From positions 3,720,001 to 3,784,000 of the forward strand of contig AP026548.1 of assembly GCA_026075535.2 (NCBI GenBank): a stretch of DNA of 64,000 nucleotides, in the 5' to 3' direction. The stretch is from Tricholoma matsutake (Eukaryota; Basidiomycota; Agaricomycetes; Agaricales; Tricholomataceae). The position numbers were made by a program, and so were the translations under genes. The notes under the pieces are model-generated. The model made no database searches. It saw nothing but the letters and a program-made list of their open reading frames with translations, and had not been told where the DNA came from. Positions within the stretch are counted from its first letter, which is position 1; each line of letters opens with the position of its first letter. Shown piece by piece: positions 44,471-57,018 of this stretch.

Positions 44471-44975
44471 ACCGACAATGTTTAGTATATTATTTTTTGG
44501 TATATATTAGTTACATAAAATAGTTAGTATACAGTCATAGGACCGGTCAGAACCAGTTCTGAGTGGTTTGGTCTGCAGTTATGTAGAATTTTGAATAGTA
44601 TAGGGCCAGTTTGGTCCTCGGTCCTCACCCACAAGGGTGAAAAACTGGGACTGGACTGGACTTTCAAGCACTAGATATGACAAAATACTTGTACCAAAAT
44701 GGATTTGGCTATATCTTGCTCAATTCTTAACCATTTTTTATGAACCAGAGGTTGGATCCACTGGATTTTATGTGGGAGCATGGTCCAATATACATTCCTA
44801 TGATTAAACTGGTTTTCTTTGGTTCTACAATATTTTTCAAAATGGAAAGACTGCTAACTGGACTCCAAAAGACTGGTCCATAAATAGACCACTGGTCCGG
44901 TCTTTTCCAGTCCAATTCAGTTCAATTTTGGTCTTTTTTCACTCCTATGGACTGGACCCTTGAACACTATCCAAA
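44471..44975. repeat. Two truncated copies of the TAGTGTTT hAT family
   Basis: Right-end sequences GGACTGGACTTTCAAGCACTA (to about 44671) and GGACTGGACCCTTGAACACTA (to 44970) match the right termini of the hAT family. Matching left termini are absent. The first resembles the right end of the element at 47112-49581. No gene. Confidence 0.6.
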
Positions 44976-44978
44976 TTT

Positions 44979-45537
44979 GTCACTCCACCTCCACCTCCAT
45001 TACCTTGTCCTTTTCCTGCCTCTTTGTGTCTTGGTCTGTCATTCCATAGCCATCTCGGCGCTTTAATATAACACCCTTGGGTGAAACAGTTGAAGGCAAG
45101 CCCTTGTCTTCAAGTACAGGGCACTCCACTTTCCTAAGATGCATCACAGTGCAGCCATCTAATGAGTTGAACCAGGTTGTTCAATCAACAACACAAGTGC
45201 CCATCCACAAGCATGGAATGCATATCTTTTCCAGGAGACATGTCCAAAACAAAACCATGTCCATAAGTTGTTAAATGACAAAAAAAACTGGTTATGTTAC
45301 TGATGAGGCTGCAGTTTTCTACATACATAAACTCACAATACTTGCCCATCTGCACTGGTGGTCTGAACACCTAATTCTAGTGCACTTACAGCAATTCAAA
45401 GTGGCAGACCATCTATCCAGATCCATCACTCCACCTCCACCTCCATTGCCTTGTCCCTTTCCCACCTCTTTGCATCTTGGTCTGTTGTTCCATAGCCAGC
45501 TCGGTGCTTTAATATAACACCCTTGGGTGAAACTAGA
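44979..45537. repeat. Duplicated ~114-bp segment
   Basis: 44979-45092 and 45424-45537 are direct copies (CACTCCACCTCCACCTCCATT through TAACACCCTTGGGTGAAAC) with about 10 differences, 445 bp apart. Both are inside the unknown minus-strand coding remnant. Confidence 0.8.
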
Positions 45538-46171
45538 TTAACTTGAAGCTTGAGAGCCTGCAACAAAGGGCAGTAAGAATCACATTCGCAAACAAAGGTC
45601 TGCCAAACTTACTGTGCTGAACTGTGTGTCTAACAGTGCCATAGATCACAAAACCACCAATGATTTGCATTGCTTTCCCTTTTGTGGCTCCTCCTTCAGT
45701 GTGACAACAATAAGCAATAACTGCAACTCTACAATATCTCCTTTCCTGAAAGATTGAGGTTGACACGCCTCAAACCTGCACAACACTTTAATTTACTGAA
45801 CTCAAAATGACACACATACCTATATTTGTCATCTAACTCTCGAAATCCTCAACAATACTCCACCTCATTGTCTTCAGTGTGCACACAGTGAGCCCTGGAT
45901 GATGCCAACATTTTCACTAGAACACCAGTAGGATCAATGTTCTCCTAAAAGGGAACACTCTCCAAGTGCAACCCAGGCCTCGACTGCATGCAAATAATGA
46001 TTAGATGCTTCAATTGAAGGGCCATCTGTCTCTCCATAAGGTTCCATGGACCCAGTGCTCCCTGCGTAAATGCACAGTTGAACATGCCATATATCTCATT
46101 TACAGCTGCAACTGTGTTGTTAAAAAAGGTGGGGTCCAACCCACTCACGGTGACCAACTGTTGAAGAAAAC
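45093..46171 (-). pseudogene. Unrecognised ORF remnant, downstream of the LINE
   Basis: Minus-strand frames include LQQLVTVSGLDPTFFNN, ALGPWNLMERQMALQLKHL, HLESVPF, then NIDPTGVLVKMLASSRAHC, the segment FQERRYCRVAVIAYCCH, and GKYCEFMYVENCSLI. They are separated by stops and shifts. It continues the coding sequence of 52962-53210 once the LINE is removed (YHFLQQLVTV). I do not recognise the protein. Confidence 0.5.
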
Positions 46172-46177
46172 AACTCA

Positions 46178-47104
46178 ATGAATTTTTGCCCTCCTGATCT
46201 CCCCCAGAAACTTAGAATCTGGCAGCAAAATGTACACAAATCAAAAATGGCACAGGATTACATTCTAAACACAGCTAACCCCAAGGATTGGGATGTAATC
46301 ACCCTGCAGGAACCATGGCTCAATAGCTATGGCAATTCATGCAGCCCACAATACTGGTGCATCATCTCAGCAAACTTTTATACTGAGGGAAGATCATGCA
46401 TCCAGTCCATTGTCCTGATTAACACCAACCTATCTACTGACTGTTACACCATCCTTCCCTTAATGCACAGCAATATCATGGCCATTCGCTTCAAGGGCAA
46501 CCATGGCTATCTCTTTGTATTCAACATTTACAATGAAATTACTAGCAATGATACACTATCTTGCCTAGACCACTTCATAGACCTCAATGCTCCACTCATA
46601 TGCCCATCTAATGCTGACTGTGTCCTTTGGCTAGGTGACTTCAACCATCATCACCCGATGTGGGAAGATGACTCTGATGAGCATCTCTTTGAACCTGAAG
46701 AGTATATAGTGCCCTTGGTTGACCTTCTCTACAAAAATGACATGCTGCTCACTCTACCGAAGGGCATCCCAACCCTTCAAACCCCTGCTGGCAACTGGAC
46801 TAGACAAGACAATGTCAGGCACAATAACACCACAGACAACCCCATTGTTTTCTGGAATACTGTCCCTGCCATACACCCTCCCCTTGTGGATCACATGCCA
46901 ATCATTACAATTCTCAACCTCCCACTCCCTCAGTCCTCAGCTGTGAAATCCCTGGACTTCAGAAATGCCAACTGGCCCCTGATCAATGCCAACCTCTCCC
47001 AACAGTTCAAAGCCAGGTCACCTGCAATGCACATCAAATCAAAGGAAGAGTTCTACAAGAAAGTCAACAATGTGGTACGTATCTTAACTGACATCCTTAG
47101 ATGA
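46178..47104 (+). pseudogene. LINE APE-type endonuclease
   Basis: LRIWQQNVHKSKMAQDY, VITLQEPWLN (catalytic Glu), LWLGDFNHHHPMWEDD and PLVDHMPIITIL give the apurinic endonuclease-like series Asn, Glu, GDFN, DH. The frame is open for 308 residues until a TGA eight bases before the hAT insertion. The enzyme nicks target DNA to prime reverse transcription. Confidence 0.88.
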
Positions 47105-47111
47105 GAAGAAG

Positions 47112-49581
47112 TAGTGTTTAAAGGTCTGGTTTAATGAACCAGAAAAAAAACCACAACCCAACTGAACCCAACCAATTGCAACCAGTCTTTCACAGTACAT
47201 ATAATATCACAGAAGTACTCGAAATTACAGTCATTAAAAGAAAGTATACTAATGTAGATACTAATAATATTTACTATATCTAACATTATAAAATGAAATG
47301 GGATGTGCCTGGGGAAAAAAGACTTGTTTGGTGAGGGTTTATATAGCCTGTGGCTGTGCATGGACCTTTTAGTCATGTGTGCCACCCAAAAACAAAGTGA
47401 CACCACTTTTCAAAATGGTTCCCATGACCACCAATGACCCACAACACCACTTCCCCCACTCTTCTATCCACCCACCCATGACACCCACTGCGCCTACCTC
47501 AAAAACAATGCACCACAACTGAAAGGACACACAGGGGGCCCAGAGGTATGTTTGTAGTATTGTAGATTTCTGTTTCTGTACTAACCAATTTGTTTTCTTT
47601 TTTAGAATCTCACTTGTTCCCTCTTGTCACTGTATCCTGCTGGGGCACTATAATGCTGCTGTGAGCCTCTGCTCACAGGGTGGCAATGGGTTCCATTGAT
47701 GATGCTCAACCTGGAAACCCAAACAAAACCTACTAAGTGGCTTTGGATGGTATAACACAAGTCAGAGGAAGGATGCGAGGCCCTCTAGATGTCACCTGTC
47801 AGACTGACCATCAAATAGTCATAAAAGAACTGCTTGTCGAAGCAGTTTGAAGCTAAAAGAATGTGTTTCAAGGATTTTCGAGGAGTTGCAATATTTTTTG
47901 AGATGTCACAATATTTTTTGGGATTGCAAAATAGACTGCAAAGATATTGGTGAGTGATGGAAAGGTTGATAAACAATGCAAGAGGTGAACGACAATGAAT
48001 ACGAGAGGATGACGATAATATCAAGAGGGAAAAGGAGGATGAACAAGTTTTGACGAAATCCAACAAATTTTCGGACTATTTCGTGGCTAGATCAATGAAT
48101 TTGGAGTGTGCAAATATGTTCGGACTCAAGATCGGGGGACTAGACAAGTAGTAGAAGTGAAGCAAAGGTGAATCGAGGGAAACAAGAGCGAGAATAGAGT
48201 AATGCGAGGATTTTCGGGGATTTTCGAAGAAGTTTAGGGTAAAACACCAAACTTTGGACTGAATAAGACTGAACTGTACTCTCAAATCACTGCAATCTGG
48301 GAGGAAGACAATGACTTTCTTGTTTTCTTTGTATCTAGTACATCTTTTTATATAAAATAAAGAAACTACCTAAAAAGGCTAGAGAACATGAGGCAAACAT
48401 GTGGAAAACTTGAGGCAAAAGATAATAGAAGTATATCAGAACAATAAAGCAAGACTAGAAAGGGTGAATATAACACATGATGAAGAAATAATAAGAAAGA
48501 ATAGCTAAAAGCAGCGGACTTATTCGAAGGCCAATATCGCTGCGATATTGCTCGAAACTGGTTTGGAACTCATCGACGATGTTCCAAGTGTATATCCTGA
48601 GCTGTATGAAGGTTGGGGGACTTGTATCATGGCGGCTGAAGGCATACAAATAATTTCGAGGTGTTGCAAAGATTTTCGAAGCATTTTAGTGACTTTGTAG
48701 AGGTTCATAGAGCTTTGGAGGGGTTTGTATGGGTTCGTAGAGCTTTGTAGAGGTCTGTAGAGACTCATAGAGCTTCAACAACAATCATAAATGTGTCTTC
48801 CGAGCTTGAACGACAAGGTGGACCTATCACCATTCTGGCCAACAACACAACAACTGCAACTGACAATGACATCGCTGCACCATGCCTAATGCCATGCCCA
48901 ATGCCATGCCCAATGCCATGCCCAATGCTATGCCCAATGCCACATCACATAGCACCACCACCCCACCTGTGAGCCACTGCTCATAGGGGAGATGGTGGTG
49001 CTGACTGACAATATAATTGGGTGGGGACAACAACCAAAGGACAACACAAATGGGGCTGGGATGAGGACAAACAATGACATGGACAGGAGGGCCATCAAAT
49101 GTCAATGTGAACGGATGGGGACAACAATGCCAATGCAAATGGATGGGGACAACAATGCAAACACAAATGGATGGGGACAAAAATGCAAACACAAATGGAT
49201 GGGGATGACAATACAAATGCAAACACAGTGGGATGATGCACAACAACGCAAAACGCAAACAGGGGGGAAGACAAACGATGATGCAAGCAGAGGTGGACGA
49301 TGAACAACATGATGCCCCACCCTCAATGCCCCACTCTTGTGCGAGGTGGGGCCATTTTTTCTTTTTCTTTTTTTTGGTCTCTTTTTTCTTTCTTCTTCTG
49401 TTAACAACCTCTCACCGCTGTGAGGGTAATGTAATTAGTTTACAGTAAATTCCGATGAGGACCAGTCCTCATTGGTTTGGTTGTGGTCTACATAATTTAG
49501 GTGTTGGTTGGGACCAGTTGCAGTCCTGGTTGCCCCTCTTGGGAGTCAAAAAACCAGACTGAACCAGACCTTAAAACACTA
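47112..49581. mobile_element. hAT-type element (2470 bp) in the LINE, TAGTGTTT family
   Basis: Ends TAGTGTTTAAAGGTCTGGTT and inverted counterpart TTAAGGTCTGGTTC; perfect 8-bp duplication AGAAGAAG (47104-47111, 49582-49589). The interior has palindromes (near 47660 and 48965), hairpins (GCCCCACTCTTGTGCGAGGTGGGGC near 49323), repeats of GGATGGGGACAACAATGC (49115-49205) and a solo LTR. No transposase. Removal places GATGAGAAGAAGCC (DEKKP) next to the endonuclease end, one frame off. Confidence 0.88.
47697..48829 (-). repeat. Solo LTR of the E3 family (1133 bp)
   Basis: TGATGATGCTCAACC...CCTATCA, flanked by the perfect 4-bp duplication CCAT (47693-47696, 48830-48833). Sequence matches the E3 LTR at both ends. 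It marks an E3 insertion reduced by LTR-LTR recombination. It also confirms the 4-bp target duplication of the family. Confidence 0.88.
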
Positions 49582-49589
49582 AGAAGAAG

Positions 49590-52261
49590 CCAAACCTGTA
49601 CAAGCTACATTGGTGGACAAAGGAGCTCACAGAACTAAAGAAGACACAGAACTGCCTCAGTAACAAATCCTTCATATTTAGGCACCTGCACAACCACCCT
49701 GTCCATGCAGAGTACAAGGCCTCTGCCAACAAATTTAAGGAGGTTATGCGCGAGACCCGCAACCAGGACTGGAAAGACTGGCTGGAGACATTATTGCAGC
49801 AAGACCTCTACATCGCAAACAAGTATATTACTAGTGAACCTTCAGATTACTCTAGCACTCATATCCCCACCCTATGCACCCACAATGGCCTCCCAGACCT
49901 CGCAGAGGATAATGCTGCTAAAGTTGCAGTGCTAACTGAATCCTTCTTTCCCCCACCCCCAGTAGTCTCTCATGTCCTACCTAACCAAATCTACCCCACA
50001 CCTCTACATGGACCACAATTCTTCTCAAAAACTAGAATACAACAGGTAGTCCAGACCTCAGCCCATATAAGGCACCAGGCCTGGATAAGATTCCTAATGT
50101 AGTTCTGATGAAATGTGTTGACACACTAATCAAGCACCTCTTCTTTATTTTTAGGGCAGTATTTGAGCTGAAGGTACCCCAGGTGGCTTGAATCGATTAT
50201 GCTGGTCCTCCATAAATTGGCAAAACTTCCTATGATGTGGTGAAATCTTACTGCCCGATTGGCCTTATGAACACCATTCCAAAAGTTCTCTCAATGTTCT
50301 GCTCCAAACACACCTCTTACCTTGCTGAGAAGCATAACCTGCTCCCTGCCTCACAGTTTGGTGGTCATCCAGGGCACAATACCATGGATGCTATGCTTCT
50401 GCTGGCTCATAAGATTAAGGGTGCATGGCAATGCAGAAAAGTAGCAGCAGATGCATGGTACAGCCTGTAAGCAAGAGGTCAACTATATCAGTGAAGCATT
50501 TTGGTACTCTCTGCATACACATATTGTGTATAAGCTGCTCCTTGACTATATTGGGGAAGGCTCCCTGAATGTCAAGGAAGAGCACTGCTAAAGTTTGACA
50601 ATTTCATCTCTGACCCTATCTGCCTTGTCAATGGCACCACACAAGGGGACCCTTCCTCAATGTCGCACTATGGCTTCTACAATGCCCCCCTCATTGAAAC
50701 TTCAGATTCTGAAGACAGGCTATCTCCAGGATTTGTAGATGACTCCATGATGCTCGCAATTGGAGACACACTAGTGCAATGCCATGAGAAACTGAAGGAT
50801 ATGATGGAACAGCCAGGGGGGGGCTTTGAGTGGTCACTTACACACAACTCTCCCTTTGAACTCTCTAAAATGGCACTAATGAACTTTCCTAGGTCATATC
50901 AAGATAGCATCCCAGGCTCCCTCAGCTTAGACAACCTTAACCTCAATGGCTCAGTAACTACTTCATTGACACACCCTGTTATATCATATAAATACCTCAG
51001 TGTCATCTTCGATCCCAAGCTATGCTGGATACTACAGCATACTAAAGCCCTCACCACAGCTGCCTTCTGGTCCTCTCACATCTGGTGTCTGTCCAGGCCA
51101 GCAAGTGGAGTCTCTACTGCAGGTACTAAGCAACTCTACAACACAGTAGCTGTCCCAAGATTCACCTACAGAGCAGAGGTTTGGTACACTTATCTCCACA
51201 AACCTGAAGGTGCAAACAAAACAAGAGGCTCAGTAGCCATCACTAATAAGCTTTGCTCAATGCAGCAGAAGATAGCAAAAGTGATCACAGATAGTCTCAG
51301 CTCCACTGCCAGTGATATAATGGACATCCACGCCTACGTCCTCCCTATTGAATTACTATTTTACTTCTGTTCAGAGCATCTCTCTAGCTATGCATCCTCC
51401 CTCCGATGCACCCTCTCCACCACCTGGTTCAGTCAGTAACATGCCGCAGGGTCAAATGTCATCTCTCCCCCATCCACCATCTCATCCATTTTGCCCACAT
51501 TGACCCAAGGGAAATTGAGACTATATCACCTGTTTGGAGAAGTCTAGGCTATGCCCCTGCATTTGAAGTAGTCATTCCACCTTCCAAAGACAATGCTCTT
51601 CCATGCAATTATTACAAATGAGTTGGTCCCAGTTTGTGTCTACAGCGACGGCTCAGATTTCAAGGGTGGTATCGGAGCCTCTGCCCTCCTTTACATTAAC
51701 AATCGGCTGGTCAAAATTCTTTGAGTACACCTTGGCTCTTCCAAGGAACACACTGTTTACAAAGTGGAGGGTATTGGTTTAATTATGGGGCTTCACCTAC
51801 TATATGGCTTAAGCTGTCAGCTAACACATGTGACTGTCTTAGGTACCAACAACCAAGCGGTTATTAAGGCTCTCAGGAATCAGAAATCACATGCTGTGCA
51901 CTACATACTAGACACTATACACAATTCAGCTGAGAAACTGAATGCAAAACAAGACTGGCTCATCAATTGGGATGATAGAACCCAGGCAATTGAAGCAGGA
52001 GATGAATTGGTAGGAAGAAAATGTGGAGTAATTGACTTGCAGATCCATTGGATCCTGAATCATCATCTTTTTTGTATTCACCAATTGGAGACACCTTCTT
52101 GCCCTCATTGTCATGGCATCACAGTGGAAACCATAAAGCACTTTTTACTTGACTGCCCACATTATGTACAGGAGCATCACGAGCTATGTACTAAACTTTG
52201 TCAGAACTCTGATTCCCTTTCATTCCTCCTCAGCAACCATGAAGCAGCCTCCCTCTACTGA
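49590..52261 (+). pseudogene. LINE reverse transcriptase, RNase H and C-terminal zinc motif
   Basis: WWTKELTELKKTQNCLSNK links to RT: YCPIGLMNTIPKVLSM, LPASQFGGHPGHNTMDAML, then GFVDDSMMLAIGDT (catalytic FVDD, about 50735), KYLSVIFDPKLCW and the thumb. RNase H starts CVYSDGSDFKGGIGASAL with E in YKVEGIGLIMGL; the third acid reads LGTNNQAV (Asn for Asp). SCPHCHGITVETIKHFLLDC is the C-terminal zinc motif of fungal LINE ORF2. At least six stops or shifts. Confidence 0.87.
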
Positions 52262-52961
52262 ATTTTGTTTATGCAACAGGTCAATTCAAGTCCTTCCTTG
52301 AAAAGGACAAAGATGAGCAAATATATACAAACTCGAGAAGAAGAGCAGAGATATGCACAGCAGCCAAATCCCTGGAAGCTTCCTTGCACAACATCAACAC
52401 TTGTGCCCCCAATTGAACTTAACCGTGGCTCAGCTCAGCTTCAACCACAACTTCCCCCCCTCCTCTCCTCCACCACATCCAATCCCATCCCATCCCCCCC
52501 TCCCCTTCCCACCATGCCTTTTACCCTCACCCTCACCCTCTCCACCACCTTTCTGCATCCTTCCATCAACTCTGTCACTGCCCTTCGCTCTCCCATCCTT
52601 CCCCTTCCATTCCCTATCCTCAGCCCCCCTGCAGCAATGCCCCTTCACAATGTGATACACTCTCCCTTTTGCCTTACCTACCCCATTACCAATATTTCAG
52701 ATCTCATTGCTACACTTACATTTGCTGCCTTATGTGCATGACACAGTTCTCAGGGTGTTATTGGGGAGCACATTCAAAACAGGTTGGGATAACCTGGCCT
52801 CTTGAGCTGCCACCGCTGAGTGGTGGGGAGAGAGGACTTGTAGTTCTGGTTGGGTTTGATTAGTGCTTGCCTAGGAACATCTCCCCTGTACTCCCTGTAG
52901 TAGTAATGTGTAACTTAGGGACTGTCCCTCTAGCACAATAAATCTGAGCAAAAAAAAAAAA
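52262..52961 (+). other. LINE 3' untranslated region and poly(A)
   Basis: Pyrimidine-rich (CCCCTCC, CACCCTCACCC), then AATAAATCTGAGCA and poly(A) at 52950-52961, directly before the target duplication. Confidence 0.7.
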
Positions 52962-53210
52962 TGTCAAAGAAAATGGTACTTAGATGGATGCATACTAAGC
53001 ATGGTAAGTGACATTGACACTACTGGTAAAACCCCATGTACTTGGGAAATTTCTCCATAGGTGGAAACTGGAATCCTGTTAGCACCCCCTGTACAGTGAA
53101 TACAGCCTCCCAAAGAGCTCCCTCACTCCCCAACTTCTTAAACAAACACCATGTCAGCAAATCAGGATGAGACTTAACTATAAAAGTCTCCTCCCAATGT
53201 GGCTGCCTCT
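52962..53210 (-). pseudogene. Unrecognised ORF remnant, upstream of the LINE
   Basis: Minus-strand frame with QPHWEETFIVKSHPDLL, LGSEGALWEAVFTVQGV and PMEKFPKYMGFYQ. It is the upstream half of the coding remnant that resumes at 46171. Confidence 0.5.
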
Positions 53211-54711
53211 ACAGAAAATGTAAATGATTATTAAAGAAGAAGACACTGCTGGAAACACACCTGAAGTAATGCACCCAGCTGATCCCGCTTTTCAGAAATT
53301 CCTGGGTCAATGATGAGTTCATTCAAATGGAGACCTGCACACAACTGAGTGACCTGGGTACCTAACCTAGATTCAACTCACGGGCATTCACAAAATCAAA
53401 CTTGGGCAGGGGTTTTATGTCAAGTCTTGAGCAACCCCTTTCTTACTTCTCATGCACTCCTAATGCATTTTGACTCATAAATAGGAGATGAGCATCAACA
53501 GCTTTACAAAAATCCATGGTACATATTCTGACTTTACAGATGATAGGAGATTACTGATGATTACAAGGTTACCATCAACCACATTACTGATTGCAACATC
53601 ATGAAACAACTTTGGTCTTGCACTTTGGATGTTGGGGTTCATTCAGGCTTGAAGCAGAGGTTCTTTATATGCAAGAATACACACCAGGAAAGCAAAGGGA
53701 GTGTGGAGTGAGAATGGAGAGGTAAGTTGTGTTGCAACATTCTGTCAAGCAGGACATTGAAAACCCGATCCTTTTTCAGTCACACAAAATAGGGTTATCC
53801 ATCTTCCTCCCCTAATTGCATAGAATGTTTTTCCCCTCTTCCACTTTTTTTTCACTTTTTGCATAAACCATACAATATTCACATGAAAGTACACAATAAA
53901 TTGAGAACTCAGAATACACACCAGGAAAGCATTAAACATGTACATCAAATTACACCTACATGTTCTAACCTATGACAGAAAAGATTTTACAACACTCAGG
54001 ATAACATCTCCTATAGCACATTTTGTTCTGGTTAATCTCCTTTTCATGTACTATATTACCATATCTCATTCTCAATAAATTGAGAACTCAGAACTCTTGT
54101 GCTTTGGGTGAGTCCATTATGTCTTGTTTGTTGATTCTTTCACCCATTACTTGCATGCTTTGTAGTATTCAGATTTGTGCTCACCCACCATCCCGCATCC
54201 ATGGTAGCTTTCCTCATGCTCAGCTGCATTTTCTCCCATAGGGTTTTTAGGCTGAGCAGAGGTTTTAACGCACCCACAACTCTTTTCCATAGTATCATAC
54301 CTGTATCTTACCTACCAGTTAAAGGACTGGGTGATTACTGTATTTGATCTAATCTGAGCCAAAGGCTGTATAATTATACTGAATGCGGCAAACAATTTAA
54401 TTCAAAATTGATTGTATAATCATACAAGCGGGTGATGAAATATATGACTAAAATGGACATTGAGGTCACTCATAACAGTGGCGATGTATTGACAAACATT
54501 TGGATAAAAAAGCTGAGAGTGGAGGTAGACAAGTGAGGTGCGAGTGTAGTGTACAGACATTTTGCAGAGTAGAATTCTGATGCGGTCGAGTCATGTGATC
54601 AGTGCTTCAAGTTTTTCTCAACCTCCACCCGCTGTGCACAATAGCTAGTGTTCTGCTCTCTCACTGTTTCTGAATCTGTCTCTTTCATCCAAGATTTTCA
54701 ACATTGCACCC
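53211..54711. other. No supported gene
   Basis: AT-rich. A 21-bp direct repeat CAATAAATTGAGAACTCAGAA lies at 53894-53914 and 54075-54095, and AATACACACCAGGAAAGCA occurs at 53683 and 53913. The 5' end of the tyrosine-recombinase element should lie in the last part, but no terminal repeat was found. Confidence 0.45.
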
Positions 54712-57018
54712 ATGGCAAGTGGTTCAGCACCACTGAGAGCAGACAGTATCAGCAAAATCACACATTCAGGGACAACAGCAGATAGTCCTGATAGTAGATA
54801 AGGCTCCGTGTCTTTGTCTGATGCTTATGTTGCTGTCGGGGTGGAAGAAGGTTTGAGGAGAGTCAAGGGACATAGGGTCAGAGCCCCTGATGTGTCATCT
54901 AAATTTGAAGTTTGATGCTTGACTCGAGTGGCCTCAGCAAGAGCAAAGTCTGCCCAAGCAGTTGTATCAGGGCCACAGCTTATCAAGGCGCCACCAGGGG
55001 TGAAGCCATCAGTCAGATATCAGTACAAACTTCTATCAACAGTAGTGGAACAAGCTGAGATGGTATCAACACAACTCAACAGTTTGACAGATGTGGCTGG
55101 AAAGGTTGTTGGCTCTCGGGACATCAACATAATCCAGGCAGGTTCGAGCACCGCCCTGCTAGCAAAGACAGGTCAGAAGTGGTCAGCAACCAGCGAGGCG
55201 CCAGGGGCTTTGGGATGCATACACCCTCCCCCTCACCATGCCTCTGCAGCAGATTTTTTGCCTACTCATTTTGATGAACCATGGAGCGACAGTCTGCTCA
55301 TTCCATGGCAAGAGGCAGTAGTGCAGGGCTCACAGTGCACTGGGTCACAGGCCACAGTGGTCGGGGAAAAGCTTCCCTCACAAATGGTGGTTGGATGTAG
55401 GACACCAACATGGGTAGATAAAGGGAAAATGAAAGTGGTCACAACTCCAGTTTTGAGCCCGGTAGCTGACAATCCCCTCCCCCATAGCCCAGACATTTTT
55501 TGCACATGTGATGCAGATGCAGCCTGGCTGGTGGCACAGGGCCTGGTATCACCAGGAGAGGGGTACCAGCCTGTGGGCTTCACTCCCATTCAGTTAGTGG
55601 GTGGCATTACCTACAAGGTCCATTCTCCCAAGACACAGAACACCAGCATTATGGGTTCGAGTACAGGCAAGAGATTATTTTCTGAATATCTGGGAGGCCC
55701 GCAGGGCACTTTGCATACACCACACACATCGTCTAACACTACTTGGGCATGCATAAAGTCAGGGTAGCATAGTCTGAACATTGCCACAGCAGCAAGCGCT
55801 TGCAGGGACTCAGGACTGCATAGTCCCCCCACTGCCACAGCAGCTTGCATGCGCAAACAGCTAGGTTAGCTCATTCAGTAGTTGCATGGCAGCATGCCCT
55901 CATGATATCACAGCAGCAATTACAGGTGCAGACCCACATGTAGCCACTGCAGCTTGCATGCGCAAACACATAGCCACTGTGGCTTGCAAGCATGAATACC
56001 TAGGTCAGCTTGTTAGCACATTGTATGGCAGCATGCCCTTACTTCACTGTAGCAGCAGACGATTGTGAAAATCTGCATACAGCCATGCGAGCCCCCATAT
56101 ATGCACCGCATGCATCAGCTCAGAGTTCTGCAGAGGCGACACAACCAACCCAAGACATCTGATTACAGTCTCATATGGTCTTCCCAGCCCAGTTGCCCAT
56201 GGCGAGCTCACCATCAACCAGGCCAACAGTGAATGCAGAGCTTGTGGCCGCGATCGCAGCTGCATTGGGCATGGGGGGGACATTACCAACAATTACCAGC
56301 AGCACCCCTCCACAGCTATCAGGGGAGTACTTCTTGGAGATAATTACAGATGCCACAAGCCAGCTCCCAGTCACAGTAATAAAGGAGCTGAAAAGCAGTT
56401 TCTACATCCCATTAGCACTGTGCACACACAAAGCCTGTTCGAATGCTACTGGGGCTACTGACCTCTTCAATACAGAGATTGGCCTGAACGAGAGAGGTGA
56501 AATCAAGCTGAAGCAAAAAATGCTGACAACCGTGAGGGACTATTACCTCATGACAGATGACTTCACTGAGATATGGGAGAATTTTGTTTGGGGCATCCAT
56601 AACCATCTAGTTTTGGGGGAGGAAAGCAAGACCAATACTCTGAAGGTGTTGCAATGCGCAAACAATGTTTTCGGATTCCTTCAGCACAATTGCAGCTAGA
56701 CCTGATTTCATGCTTGACTGGCCTTTGTATAGAGGCTACATCATTGAGACCTACACCTCGTGGGTTGGTCAGAGAAGTGACTCATATGGTCTGATATTTG
56801 ACGAGGGCATCTTTCATAAGTACAAGATGAAGAACCTCCTGCCATCAGTTCTTGAGCACTTGAAACAAGCAGGTGGCCCACTGGGCACCAGGAGTCAGGC
56901 AGGAGGCAGTGGATCAATGGGGCATGGTGCTTTTGCAGGAGGCAGCAACTTTACAGGGGGTAGCAGCTATGTTGGGGCATGAGGTAGGGGGAAAGCAGCA
57001 TACGGCGGAGTCCAGCAC
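54712..57018 (+). pseudogene. DIRS-type element gag-like protein
   Basis: Starts MASGSAPLRADSISK, with stops at two places before a 282-codon open part (54919-55767: VRYQYKLLSTVVEQAEM, TCDADAAWLVAQGLVSP). 55780-56045 holds two degenerate ~110-bp repeats (CAGCTTGCATGCGCAAACA). Then LVAAIAAALGMGGTLP, LNERGEIKLKQKMLTTV, FTEIWENFVWGIHNHL, and, one frame over, WPLYRGYIIETYTSWVGQ and a Gly/Ser-rich tail cut by the MITE. The helical middle resembles gag of related basidiomycete elements. Confidence 0.7.

Larger units (their letters stand above)
46172..52961 (+). mobile_element. Non-LTR retrotransposon LINE-1 of this window (5' truncated)
   Basis: Flanked by a 13-bp target duplication TGTTGAAGAAAAC (46159-46171) and TGTCAAAGAAAAT (52962-52974), identical apart from three transitions, two of which trace to one CpG. 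The 3' end has AATAAA (52938) and a 12-nt poly(A). ORF2 begins at once at the 5' end, so ORF1 is lost. Endonuclease, RT and RNase H remnants follow, interrupted by the hAT element at 47112-49581. The APE endonuclease plus RNase H arrangement suggests the Tad1/I group. Confidence 0.9.

Noticed and set aside
47112..49581. Tc1/mariner identity from TA next to both ends
   Set aside because: The TA is part of the element end (TAGTG...CACTA); perfect 8-bp duplications beyond it at this and a sister copy point to hAT.
52430..52660. Gly-rich minus-strand ORF at the LINE 3' end
   Set aside because: It is the complement of the pyrimidine-rich 3' untranslated region.
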